Source: Chimonanthus salicifolius (lineage: Eukaryota > Streptophyta > Magnoliopsida > Laurales > Calycanthaceae). Taken from it: a stretch of DNA of 64,000 bases. Numbering within the stretch: the stretch's first letter is position 1; the number at the start of each line of letters is the position of its first letter. The position numbers and the translations under genes were made by a program. Shown piece by piece: positions 10,344 through 21,948 of this stretch. Where the stretch lies: the NCBI GenBank assembly GCA_013350335.1, contig CM023538.1, positions 56,898,769-56,962,768 of the forward strand, in the 5' to 3' direction. Below the pieces are notes generated by a model. That model was not told where the DNA came from. It did not search any database and saw nothing but the letters and a program-made list of their open reading frames with translations.

Positions 10344-11900
10344 AAGCAAGAAAAGAAAAATACAAGTCACTTGTGAATATGAAGCAGTAATGTCAATCCT
10401 AGTTAGTAGTGCTTAGGAATTAGAATTCTTGTAATTGTAAATTGTATAGGAAACAGTATCATGGTCCACGATGAAAATAAAGAAACCAAGATTCAGTGAA
10501 AAAACAACAAAGGAAAATATGGAAACACAACGAGATTTGAAATATGGAGCTGTATTCAGTTGCAGGTAATTATTATCATATGTAAATACTGTTTGAAGTA
10601 ATAATAAATCTAAGATCGAATGTAAGACACACGTGATATAGAGAAGAAAGCCCGACATCTCTTCTTACACTCCTCACTCAAGAATTACATGAATTCAAAC
10701 TATCTTTACATTAGCAACTAAATCTAGTAATTGGTTGGTAAGTAATGTATGACAAAATGAAAATGTTGAACAGAACAGCAACACGTGAGTTTCTTTGATT
10801 TCTACAATGCAATATCCAGTAGCAGCTCAAATCTCAAAACAAAAGCCAGAAACAGATAGAAAACTGGAGATTATTACTTCCTCCTAAACTGAAATATGTT
10901 TATTTCATCATACAAACATCATGGAGGAAATTCAGTTTTTAAAACGACATTTTAATACTTCTTCTATAAAATTATCAAATGAAGTCATTTATTTCATAGA
11001 TTTTAAAATTACATTTTAATACTTCTTATATAGAATATGCCCCTTCTATTATGGTTTTAGTGAACTGTATTACTTAAAACTGGAGATATTAGAAATGGGT
11101 GTACTCTCTTATCTTACAAAAGAAAAGAAAGAGAGAAAATATAAAGGATGGAAATACATTAAAAAGAAAAAGACAGAATAAATCTGAACTGGTAAAGTAA
11201 GTGAGCGAGTCTGGGTGTCCAAAGTACCATTCTATACCAAAAATAGACAGAGAGTAGATAGACCATACTGTCCAGAACAAAGGTTTCCAATAGGACTAAA
11301 TGTTACTATCAAGTTTTAAAGATCCAACTTAACCTCTAAAGTTCTACGAGATTAAACTCATGCTATGCTAAACACAATTCACACTGAAAACGTAATGAAT
11401 CGAAATAAGTCCTTCATGAAAATATTCCCCATTTTGCAAAGAATGTGAATTATATAATGCACATCCACCATCCTGACAGGCCTCATAAGAAGGAAAATGA
11501 ACAACAACAATGAGAGAATTCAACATTTAAAGGATCAAAATATTTCAAGCCACATCAGAACATAATTTCCATCTACCTAACTTGCCATCTTAATTATATA
11601 TTATATTTTCTATTTCAGTCGCTCCATCATCGATTGGATATGGAAAAATTTGGATTTGTTGATCTGATCACATGATGTAACTTATACACGTAAAGGGGTT
11701 GGGCTATATATGTAGCATAAAGTAATATTTTTTAACAATTAATAAAAAAAATGGCAAAACTGAATCCAAATCAAAATGATGTGTCATATGAGGATGCCAA
11801 TTAGTGTAAATCAACTTCAAGGCCTGATCATTTTTCACGAACTACATCAGTAATTTTCAATATGATAGAGTTAAACCCAATTAGTATAGGACAAGTGTGA
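10344..11900. other. upstream region of CAF1 copy 1, non-coding
   Basis: Likely contains distal promoter sequence of the minus-strand CAF1 gene. Small frames (minus 10413-10658 and 11089-11280) show no domain. A short imperfect direct repeat (ACATTTTAATACTTCTT at about 10948 and 11012) is present. TTCTATTTCAG near 11610-11620 is acceptor-like and precedes an open stretch (HHRLDMEKFGFVDLIT), not identified. Confidence 0.5.
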
Positions 11901-12150
11901 ATTCTAGGAAAAACAAAGTTTCAGGGGCTTCGGTTTGGGCCTGGCCTTGCAGGTTCTCTTTGATCTGCCTATCCCCTCTTTGGGGCCTTGTTTGGGCCAC
12001 CACTGTGTCTTCCCTGGTACAGGGTGTGGGTTTCCCACATTGTGGGCCGATTGTTTTTTCCTTTGCCTTTTATCTCTGGGCTTTTTATTGTTTATTCTTT
12101 GAATGAAATAAAACTTACCTTCGTTTAAAAAAAAAATTAGGGAAAACAAA
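11901..12150 (+). mobile_element. second LINE-type 3' end with target duplications (U1)
   Basis: About 218 bp, GC-richer than its surroundings, ending AATGAAATAAAACTTACC and an A run, typical of a 5'-truncated plant LINE or other poly(A) retroposon 3' end. Flanked by ATTCTAGGAAAAACAAA (11901-11917) and ATTAGGGAAAACAAA (12136-12150), read as an aged target duplication. The overlapping open frame is treated as chance. Confidence 0.7.
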
Positions 12151-12295
12151 TCAATAGCAGTAGTTTTCACCCTCACACTCTATGACAAGTTTGCATGGTA
12201 AATGCTCCCTGTTGCCATGAAAACAATTACAAAAAGGAAAAAGGAAATGCAAGACGACCTTTGCTCTTCTTCTTCTGGGTTTTTGTTTTATTGAG

Positions 12296-12510
12296 ATTGC
12301 AGGATTTTCTCTGATACTATTCACAGGCAGATTACAGGATCTTCTCTGATACCAGTCACGGGCAGACTGGGCAGATTGCAGGATCTTCTCTGATACCAGT
12401 CACGGTTAATATGAAACGGAGAGAAGAGGCGGTGGAAGAAAGACGGTGGAAGAAAGACGGTCGAAGAAGAGGCGGTGGAAGAAAGACGGTCGAAGAAGAG
12501 GCGGTCGAAG
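12296..12510. repeat. minisatellite plus GA-rich repeats (U1)
   Basis: Three copies of a roughly 35-44-bp motif with core CAGGATCTTCTCTGATACCA (12296-12405), then a purine-rich run of GAAGAAAGACGGTCGAAGAAG-like words to 12510. Copy number differs between units (three in U1, U2 and, one truncated, U4; four in U3 and U5). Confidence 0.85.
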
Positions 12511-12516
12511 GCATCT

Positions 12517-14579
12517 ACTCTAGGCAGGGGTCAAAATATCGGCCGATACTGTGCGTATCGGCCGATATAATTCGGTTTTTCAACCACCGAATTATATCGG
12601 CCGATACGTATAGTATCGGCCGTACAAAAAAAAATTCGGCCGATATGTCCGAATTTTTGACCGAATTATCGGTCATCATATCGGCCGAATTTTAAAAATT
12701 CGGTTTTTTGTTTTTTTTTTAAAAAAAAAAAACTTTTTTTTTCATAATAAATATCGGCCGAGATGACCGATATATCGGTCCAAATCTCGGCCGAATCTGG
12801 GCCGAATCTGGGCCGAATCTGGGCCGAATCGGCCGTTTTTTCCCCCTGAAAACAGTAAATCTCGGGCCTGGGCCCAACTCAAGTTCGGCGATATTTTGCC
12901 GATATATCAGACGATATCTCATGTCCGATATATCGGGAGAGATCTCGGACGATATCTCACCTGTCAACCAATTTCTCCCCATCACATCTCTGTGTACAGC
13001 GGACTGCAAGATTCGGCTGGTCCGGCATGCCTGAATATTTTATTATTTTTTTTAAATCCAAAAAATCGAACCGGTCCAATTTTTTCCTATAAATACCATT
13101 CATCTACATCTAAAATTTCACACCTTATTTTCAAAGTAAAAATCAGATTTTACTATTTATCTTTCAAAAAAATTGCACTCTTCATTACTTGATTTAAGTA
13201 AGTTCTAAACGACCCGGATTTGTTTGAAACCGAACGATCCAGACCGTTCAAAGGTTTCTTCATTTACAGATCTACTGATCTTGTAAGTTTTGTATTTTAT
13301 TTCGATTTATCTGTATTTTATTTTAATTTTTTTAGCCAAAAATAACATAAAAGAAGTTAAAAAATGCTTGAAGTTAAATAAGATATGTAGTAATAAAACC
13401 TTTATATAGGTATTATAATTTTTTTTTCCATCTTAATGTATCTGTAGTTAGTTTTTGTGTACTTTGTTAGTTACTATTTTTTTTCATTTTTGTTAACTAT
13501 TTCAACATAAAATAGCATAAATGAAAAAAAAAGTTAGAAAATGACAATACCTATAAAATAATAGATGAACATTTTTCATTTGCTCTTAGTTACTGTTACT
13601 AACATGTTAAAATTTACAGCAACATTTTTTACATTCACTTACTCCTTATTTTAATTATTTCATTATTATCTATGGACTATGATATATAAATGTTAGTAAA
13701 TGGTAAAACCTATAAAATAATACATGAAATTTTTTTATTTGTTTTTATTTAATGTATACTAACTTATTTTACAGGGATGAAATTTTTTCCTTTTATTTTA
13801 TTTCTTTTTGTAATTATTTCATTATTATCTATGGACTATGACATATAAATGTTAGAAAATGGTAAAACCTATAAAATAATACATGAAATTTTTTTATTTG
13901 CTGTTATTTAATGTATACTAACTTCTTTTACAGGGATGAAATTTTTTCCTTTATTTTCTTTATTTTTGTAATTATTTCATTATTATCTATGGTCTATGAT
14001 ATATAAATGTTAGAAAATGGTAAAACCTATAAAATAATACATGAAATTTTTTTATTTGCTGTTATATAATGTATACTAACTTCTTTTACAAGGATGCAAT
14101 TTTTTCCTTTTATTTTATTTCTTTTTGTAATTATTTCATTATTATCTATGGACTATGATATATAAATGTTAGAAAATGGTAAAACCTATAAAATAATACA
14201 TGAACTTTTTTTATTTGCTGTTATTTAATGTATAATAACTTCTTTTAAAGGGATGCAATTTTTTCCTTTTATTTTATTTCTTTTTGTAATTTTCACCATT
14301 TTATTACTATTTATATAATTTCCCACTATCGTAACTTCAAAAATATATTAGAAGATGTAAATGTCCGATATTTTATGAAAAAATTACATATTCAATAAGC
14401 TCATAATTTTCTGCATTTGCTGTAATTTTTTTGGAAATTTTTTTTTTTTTTAAAAAAAAAAAAAACGGGGAGGAGAGAGAAAAAGTTCGGCCGATATATC
14501 GGCCGAACCGATATATCGGCCGATTTGAAAAATCGGCCGGGATAACGGCCCGGCCGATTTTTTTACCCCTGACTCTAGG
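12517..14579 (+). mobile_element. non-autonomous hAT element, 2,047 bp, with 8-bp target duplications
   Basis: The element spans 12525-14571. Left end CAGGGGTCAAAATATCGGCC; the right end read inward is CAGGGGTAAAAAAATCGGCC, giving terminal inverted repeats of about 20 bp. ACTCTAGG flanks both sides (12517-12524 and 14572-14579): an 8-bp duplication with a CAGGG terminus is the hAT signature. Both subterminal regions are packed with CGGCCGATA words. No transposase frame is present; the interior holds a 159-bp tandem array. U3 has an empty site with one ACTCTAGG (36546-36553). Confidence 0.93.
13440..14300. repeat. tandem array of ~159-bp repeats inside the hAT element
   Basis: The word ACCTATAAAATAATA recurs at spacings of 158-160 bp; the preceding AAAACC (AATACC in the first, diverged copy) begins at about 13545, 13705, 13864, 14022 and 14181. 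Each repeat also carries GGATG(A/C)AATTTTTTCC and CATTATTATCTATGG. Four good copies and one diverged copy, very AT-rich. Confidence 0.88.
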
Positions 14580-15650
14580 TGATACTTGGAAGGAAGTGGG
14601 CCCAAAGGCCCTACAAAATAAAAATAATTATTAACATTACTTTTAAAAATAAATATTTCATTAAATATGTAAAATTAAATAGTTTAAATTGAATAAAAAT
14701 AAATAGCTAACTTGATTTTTGTGTCAACTATCTATTTCACTTGTTAAATTAAATAATTGAAAATATTTAAATGGATTTTTTTATAATTAATACGTTAAAG
14801 ATATTTAATTTAATATAACTAGAGTTAAAGGACCTGATACAAGTTTAGTAAAAATTATGGACAACAATCAACATCGATTCATTATTATTTCATACTAATT
14901 TGATAATCAACATATTAAACAAGATCTTTTCTAAAAACCTCCTATTTTTTTATTTTTTAAAAAGAATCTCAATATTTTTATAATCTTTTTATAAAGACTT
15001 CTGATTTTTATAGTATGTCATCAATTATCAATCGATGTTTGAATCAGATTTTTTATGTGTCTCGCTAAGAGGTTAATCACTATATAAATTATATTATTTA
15101 ATTTTAAGAAATGATAAATCCATTAAAAAGATGAAAAAAAAAATAAAGACTAATGAATTTTCTCTTTTTGTTTTCCTGTCTTATATAATCTTTTAGATTT
15201 TAATCTAACATTGGCATATGTAATATTATCACATACTATCAAAACATATGGTCCATTAAATGACACGATGATAGATTTTCACTTAAAATTACTTTTATTA
15301 AATTAATTTCACTGAAAATTTCGTCATAGTGTTATGGTTAGAATATGATTTTCATTTTTTCATATTTCAAAAAAAAATTCTGAATGTCTCACTGTATTTT
15401 ATTATAATGAGAAATACTAATTTAATTAATAGTTATGTTTTTAAAACATTCTTTCTAGTACCCCATTAGGTAGTGAGGCCCACATTCCATTGGTCTTAAG
15501 TTATTGGCCTAATTGGAGGGAGATGCTAAAAAAGTAGCCAATTCTTGAGGGCATTATTCTATTTTTAAAGGCTTTACATAATTGTTGACCAGATACCATC
15601 AACGAGGCTAATTTTCAAGCAGAAAATATTCTATCTAAATTATCTAACGT
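14580..15650. other. AT-rich non-coding block (U1)
   Basis: Very AT-rich DNA with no reading frame of note. The counterpart in every other unit is collinear, so it belongs to the ancestral unit. Nothing further recognised. Confidence 0.6.
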
Positions 15651-15816
15651 TGGGTAGTTCAACTGGTTATTTTTCGCCTCAAGAAGTGAGAGATCGCTAG
15701 TTCGAGTCCTAGTGGCTTAAACTAGGGGCGTCATTTGTGGGTGTGGGGCGCTCTCATGAACAGTTTAGGGAGCCCTTGCCTCGTGATTCCCCTTGGCTAT
15801 CAAAAAAAATAAAAAA
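15651..15816 (+). mobile_element. tRNA-derived SINE-B (U1)
   Basis: Plus-strand SINE of about 165 bp: A-box-like TAGTTCAACTGG (15655-15666), B-box AGTTCGAGTCC (15699-15709) with tRNA-like spacing, and an A-rich tail at 15802-15816. Flanks ATATTCTATCTAAATT and ATACTATGCCTGAATT resemble an aged imperfect target duplication. Not a functional tRNA gene, since no cloverleaf 3' half is present. Confidence 0.78.
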
Positions 15817-15988
15817 TACTATGCCTGAATTTGAAATCAGATTTATTGGCCCTAAGTAGAAGAAAGTCAGGCAAATTAAGTATAAGCATAAGTAGCCCCA
15901 AAACCCAGTCCAGTCCACTTAGATTGTAGCACTCGTAAAAAATGTCAGTTAATACGTTGCATATCAGCCGCGACGTACTGGAAAAATG
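15817..15988. other. U1/U2 junction with MITE-spanning deletion
   Basis: Follows the unit-end sequence to GAAAAATGAAGGT, then continues directly as the next unit head. In U3-U5 some 470 bp, including the small MITE, lie between the two AAGGT words, so this junction looks like a deletion at AAGGT microhomology. Confidence 0.7.
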
Positions 15989-16679
15989 AAGGTGTTAATG
16001 AATTTTAGTAATAACGATTAAATTTTTAATGATATCATCCTATTTTAAACCCTAATTTTTCTTTTTAAATATTTAGCTAATATTCTAAAATTTTGGCTTG
16101 GCCCATAATATCAACAATGCTGATAATAGCAAAAAAAAATAATCATTGTGTACATCTCTATCTCAAATTAGATATGAAACTAATCCATTGATACACAAAA
16201 TCGTCTCAAAGAGTCGTGCATCAGGTAAATTTAGAGAAGGTCAAACTCAAGACCTCGAATTTATTGTTAAATAGGTCTCCAAGTAGGTTGGCAAGGCCAA
16301 TGCTTGTCCAAGCTCAATTTATTTATTTGTTTATTGGGTCTAATGTTGAGGCATGGACCTAAGGTCGGGCCCAGGCATACACACCAACAAAGTCTAAGGC
16401 CTACTATTTATATTGAATTTGTTGGTATAGTTCAAGTCATATACTTGGGCCTTTAGGCAGAAATAGGGTCATCTCTAGCCCATTTAGCAATCGGGCCTTA
16501 TGAGGCCTCAACCTCAATCAAATGGTTCAAAATATCAGCACATGCAACAGCCTAAAGTGGTTGGTTATGAACATATGATGGCTAGCTCATTTGCAGTTCT
16601 CTTGTTACTGAATTAGTCATGTATAGTCATCTGGCTTGGAATTTATTAGTATCTTTTAATGCATTTCCAGTCAAACGTG
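15989..16679. other. U2 head block, non-coding
   Basis: Collinear with 3334-4016. No gene; same weak minus-strand tRNA-like words. Confidence 0.5.
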
Positions 16680-16927
16680 AAACAATCAGGGTTTTTTTTT
16701 TTTTTTTTTTTTGAGGTCCGGAGATGTTCAGACGTCACACCCAACTAGTCCCCCGGGGTATGTGAAAACTCCCCTATCCGCACACACTGGGTAATTCGAT
16801 GGGACCTTACTCTATTCATATTCCCATGGGAAGTGGCCCTTCATTGGAGCTCCCATGTTTGAACCCAAGACCTCCCTCTCCCAAACCAACTGGGATAACC
16901 CCTTGGCGTTCAAAACAATCAGGGTTT
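16680..16927 (-). mobile_element. SINE-A with target duplications (U2)
   Basis: Target duplications AAACAATCAGGGTTT at 16680-16694 and 16913-16927, identical to each other. The A-tail (T run) is about 20 nt, longer than in U1. Confidence 0.88.
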
Positions 16928-19900
16928 GGAAAGAAACATGCTGCCCCTGAGTGTGATATGGTCTTTGGGGTGACATTCAGTAGGCCTTGTTCATGTAGAA
17001 CTCTCTTTGACAAAAATGTTCTATGTTGGGTACTTCATTTAAGTGTCCAATTTGATCACTTTGATTTCTTGAACAAAATCTGAGTATCACATGGCTGTAT
17101 TTGCTTAATGATAGCGCCCAACCTGTGTATAATATAACCTCTGTTATGTTACCAGTTAAGCTTTAAAGAGAACAATTGTGAAGCCACGCATTTCTGTACA
17201 ACATTAACATGCACAGAAGTAAAAAAAATTAGTTAACAAATGGGATCATTTATATATCCATTGAAGCATGCAGTACAACTACTGCAACAAAGGCCAGCCC
17301 ATTAAGTGGAGTGACTGAAGTCATTGATAAGTCTCTCAATCTCCCCCTTCACAACCAATGTGAAACTCGTTTGTTGTCCCAACAAAGTTTACCTCATATA
17401 CACACAGCTTCTGAGAAGCTATCTGATGCCAATTTCTTGTAAACTAAGCAACTAATAATACGTTGAAAGCATCAACCAGACACCCTCAAAGTAGGATGAA
17501 GAGAAAACCATTCACAAGTATTTTCATGGAATATCCTAACCGCGGGTACTTAACTAACAAGGCAATAAAGATTTCCACTGTTTGCTGCTCTTTAGTCATT
17601 TGGCTGTATTTTATGCTTGTAGTCTCAGATTCTCTAAGTGTTTGTCAGGTGCCTTCACAGTGCAATTTCAGGTGTAGAGTGTGAGACCTCTCTCTTCTTC
17701 TCCTCTTCCCTGTTTTGATCTCTGAAATGGCAATTTCCAGGCTACTTCCCGCAAAATATGTTAAAACTCTAGATGCAAGTGGTTCACTGAGGACTTCAGT
17801 AACCAATGTTGACAACAATCGGCATTCCTAGGATATTGAACCAATAGAAAGTTAAGACATTAGGATGCCCAAGCCATTCTTTTGAAGTTGGACAAATGGC
17901 CAGCACGGTGCAATCTACTTAATGAATTGTCTATAAACCGTAGAGTGCAAATTGCAAGTCCAACTGTTGTTTGTGCAACAAAGGCTTACTCAGCTCCACC
18001 TGAATGAATCTAGAACAGTTAGTGATACAAGACTTTCTCCTTTTTTTCTTTTTAGGTTCAAAAATAGAGTATACAAGGGGAGAAATAAGAATCAACTGTC
18101 TGTTCAAGACAACCATTCAAAACATTGGCCATTGAAATGCTTGGCAACACCGTGATGAGACGCAACCCATAACCATCTTCCTCAGTTTCCATCTTTCTAT
18201 GGATCAGGTTCTTAGCTCATAAGCTTTAAAACTTGGAATGAGTCAGTGTCAGTTGACTCAGTTGAATTTTGTCGAGTGTTTTATGAAAAACATGAAAAGA
18301 CTTGTCAAGTTACTCAATTCAGCTAGATTTTTAACTGAGTATGAATTCTAATCCTACGTTCGGTTTCAAGAATAAGCCAAAAATGGAATAAAATGGACTA
18401 AATGAACTTAGACCTGGCCTAAATCAAAGTGTATCCAACACATTCCATTTCATTGTAAGATGGTTCACAACAGATTGGTGCCAAATTCCTTACTCAACCC
18501 TTAAATTGAAGTACAGGCTGAATTTAAAAAATAATTGCAGATAGCTCTCAAGTCATTTAGAGGATGTGATTGAAAAATCAACACCAATTTCTGTGAACCA
18601 GGTCAAAAATATTTTTCATCCACTTGTGAGGATCAGATGGCAAAGGCTTGCTTTATCAGCATTGATTCTTATGGAGATCAAGGACACATTCAATGTCTAA
18701 GTTGGGTGGCCATCTGATGAGGAGATAGGCTTGAGTCATTAGTATCGACCCCACACATGGATCGAGATATATATGGGAAATGCAAAATGGTCAAAAAGAC
18801 TCACCTTCAACTCAAGTGGGACTGAGTTCATGTTGAGCTAAGTCTAATGTAAAATTGCTAGGAAGTGCTAAAGCTAGTCAAGTTACCAATCTTCTGGGTT
18901 TGTAATCATAATTCAGACTGATTCACATGCACATTTACAGACATTTGCCTTGGAAGTGTCATACATAAATTTATTTACATTTGATACTAACTTTTGGACT
19001 CGAAACTTAGCCAACAAAAAAGCGCCATATAGTCTAAACATCTATTACAAACATGAAAAGTCTCGTGCTGGGTACAAAATCTAACTCTGAAAAGTCTTCT
19101 ACTGCTTTAGATTCTTGTTCAAAGAATACATGTCACTGAAGGACATTTATGGCTCTGCACTCCTCCCATGATCATAATCTGATCTATGGATCCTTACCCA
19201 TCAAAGCTTCACACTAGCTTTTGATGAAAATGAGTATGGGAAACTGTCTAAATTCACATACCTTCTAATCATTTTCGTTTATATCTGAAAAGAAGTCTAT
19301 CATACTGGTCACTGTGTTAAAGAGCAAATTTCTGCAGAGAAGGAAAGAGTCAAATTGACTCCATCACATGTTTTCAATGATGAAAATGAAAATGAAATAT
19401 TGATCCATTACAATTGAATCATTCTCTTGGCTCTACTCTTTATCCATAATTTTCAGCAATTTACAAACTTTACTACCTCTGGCTTGTAACTGTTAGATAA
19501 TGCAAATGAAAATTTGAAGAATGAATTGCTTAGGCATGTATCTTGAATCTCCACACTCTATGCATTCAAACTCTTTTGATTTCTTATTTTTCATTGGCTT
19601 GCCTTACATGCTTTGATTGATTAAATGGTTGCGGATGACCCATATAATAATGTGGCTTGTATGGTAAATGACTTGACTAGGATATTTGCTTTCTACATCA
19701 CTCCTGAATGGTTTAATTGAATACCCTCAAGTATAATTTTATGAACCTTACTGAAATTTGGTGGAACATCAAAGGAAGAAGTGCAGCAACTCTGTTTTAT
19801 TGTTTGATAAACTGGAAATCTCTATGTTGTCAGTCTTCTTAACCTCTAATGATGCATATTGATCCATCAAAATTGAATCATACTCTTAGAGCTCTACTTA

Positions 19901-20788
19901 CAGATCATGATTCTCTCCAAGATAAGTGTCTACTCCAACACATGAACCAAAACACTTCAACATGATGTTAGAGGCAAACTGTCCTTCTCAATGTCTCCAT
20001 CATAATTCTATCTTGTGGGACATATAAACTCATTACATGTATCTTGCCCAAATCACAATCACATACTTCACACTTGTCATCCTAATCTTTTGTCCTTGCA
20101 TGTAAATTTGTGACTAAACATTATGGACAAGTCTGACTCTACTTCGCTTAAAATGTGGATACCCTTGAAAATATACATTTAGTGAAAATATACTTGGGAA
20201 GCTGCCTACAAAACTAGCTTCGTGATCATGATCTTTTTTCAAATTCTGAAACTTGGACCAATGCACTTCGCTGTGATTAAAAGCTAATGGCTATTATTAA
20301 ACTGGTTCAATGATGTTTTGTGGTAACTATTCATCATACTATCTTGGTCATGATTCTGTTTTTGTGGGACATATATCCTTTCTATGCATCTTGCCATATC
20401 CTATCCTTGTAGTCCCTGACTTTTTGTCCTTGAATTCTACCATGTTATCATGTCTGAAGGACATATTTGACTCCGTATCACACTGAATCCTGTGGAAATG
20501 ACATTTGAGCATTTCCCTTTTAATTTTTCAGAGTCTGTTACATCCTTCTTGTCACATTGTTACCAAAGTTTACAGTTTGATAATTACTCATGACTTCTAC
20601 TTTCTGGTTTGTGCAGTTGTCAAGGGCATTGGACTCCAAACTGCAGCAGTATGTGATTTCTTGCCTCAAGGACTGATGCTGGGGACTATTTAAGTAAGGG
20701 ACTTCTTGTTCTTTTCTTTTTTAACTATGCTACTGTTCCAACTGGTAAAAACCCAAAATCCAGTTGAATTTTATCGGTTTTTCACCAC
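16928..20788. other. U2 non-coding block
   Basis: Collinear with 4252-8228 but shorter by two deletions that U3 also has. One removes about 155 bp near 19738 and one about 80 bp near 20165. Contains the 34-codon frame (17727-17831) and the acceptor-like fragment (20612-20693). No gene supported. Confidence 0.6.
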
Positions 20789-20998
20789 TGTGCTAGTTTT
20801 TTATTGAATCACTTATGGTTGTTAACTGCTAAGCTAGCTTGTTGAAAAGCAGTAAAAAATTGCTAGGGAATGTGGTATGATTGTATTAGATACTGCTAGG
20901 GAATGTGCTAGTTTCTGATTGAATCACTTATGGTTGTTAACTGCTAAGCTAGCTTGTTGAAAAGCAGTATAATGTGGTGTGATTGTATTAGATATTGT
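20789..20998. repeat. 115-bp tandem duplication (U2)
   Basis: TGTGCTAGTTT at 20789 and 20904; the second copy has a small internal deletion after AAAAGCAGTA, also seen in U3. Confidence 0.88.
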
Positions 20999-21170
20999 TA
21001 CTGAATTAGTCGTGTACACTCATCTGGCATGGAATTTATTAGCATTTTTTAATGCATTTCGAATCGAACGCGTAACAATCAGGGTTTGGAAACAAAGATG
21101 CTGACCCTGAGTGTGATACAGTCTTTGGGGTGCGATCTTGTGACATTTAGTATGCCTTGTTCATGTATAT
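20998..21170. repeat. SINE-free paralogue of SINE-A target (U2)
   Basis: Uninterrupted AACAATCAGGGTTT at 21074-21087 in the same context as the SINE-A flanks. Confidence 0.85.
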
Positions 21171-21316
21171 CAATCCATGCAGGTTTGACAGCTCCACAAA
21201 GTGGCTAATCTCAGTTTCATTGCAGTGTACCAACCAACAAAAGCTTTTGACTTACTATTTGAAAAAGAAATGAATAATACATCAAGAAAAGTACACACAT
21301 GTCACTAGTGGTGACC

Positions 21317-21948
21317 TTTTTTTTTTTAGAAACATTAACCATTGGATTTTATTAATAACGGAAAAGAGTACATAAGAAGGATCTGAGTATTAGAGGAATA
21401 TACTCAAAACAAAGAAGAGGAACACATATAGACATGGAAAAATTAGAAATAAAAGAAAAGATACAGCAAAATGTCATCCCAAACTAAAACCAAAAGAGGG
21501 TCCGAACCCCCTAACTCCCGAGGTTGGTGGGAGTGAAGGATTCCACCACCGGAGAGTGAAGATGAAGACCAGTTTTCGCCAAGAAATCCACCACACACTT
21601 AGCTGAACGAGGAGTATGAATGAAGGAGATGTTACCCATATTGCACACGCTCCAAATATCCCTAGCAATACCGACCAACCTCCACGGGGGGGATTTCCTA
21701 TTACTAGCCCAGGAGATAGCGTTAGTTGAGTCACCTTCGATAATAAGATTTCCTCTCCTAAACCTTGACCAGATCTGAAGTGTTTTCCTAATTGCCCTTA
21801 GTTCACCTTGAATTGCAACAAAGAGTGGAACGCGCGAACCAAGATGCTTATTGAAAAATCCAGAGCATTCTTTTGAGAATAAGTGAATCGGAGGACTCAT
21901 TATGTTGGAATTGAGATGCGTCAAAGGGGGCATATGACAACATCCACT
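21317..21948 (-). mobile_element. LINE 3' end with RNase H tail (U2)
   Basis: Same structure as in U1: RNase H C-terminal segment, 3' untranslated region, AATAAA and an A-tail (T run 21317-21327). The 5' end is approximate. Confidence 0.8.

Larger units (their letters stand above)
3334..15988. repeat. tandem unit U1 (complete)
   Basis: First unit of the direct array, beginning at AAAGGTGTTAATG and ending where that motif recurs. It holds all standard landmarks: minus-strand SINE, CAF1 gene, two LINE 3' ends, minisatellite and plus-strand SINE. It uniquely carries the 2,047-bp hAT insertion, which accounts for its greater length. Its right edge lacks the small MITE seen at the ends of U3-U5. 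Confidence 0.92.

Noticed and set aside
9920..10376. Plus-strand frames opposite CAF1 (and their copies)
   Set aside because: Antisense shadows of a strongly conserved coding domain, with no domain of their own.
10413..10658. 81-codon minus-strand hydrophobic frame upstream of CAF1, present in all units
   Set aside because: No family recognised and no promoter seen; its conservation is no greater than the surrounding duplicated DNA.
11897..12106. Plus-strand frame with Trp- and Cys-rich product
   Set aside because: Lies within a LINE-type 3' end bounded by a target duplication; the frame is incidental.
12411..12695. Plus-strand basic, repetitive frame
   Set aside because: Low-complexity GA repeats running into the hAT element; not a gene.
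15651..15725. Possible tRNA gene
   Set aside because: Only A and B box similarity within a SINE head; no complete cloverleaf.
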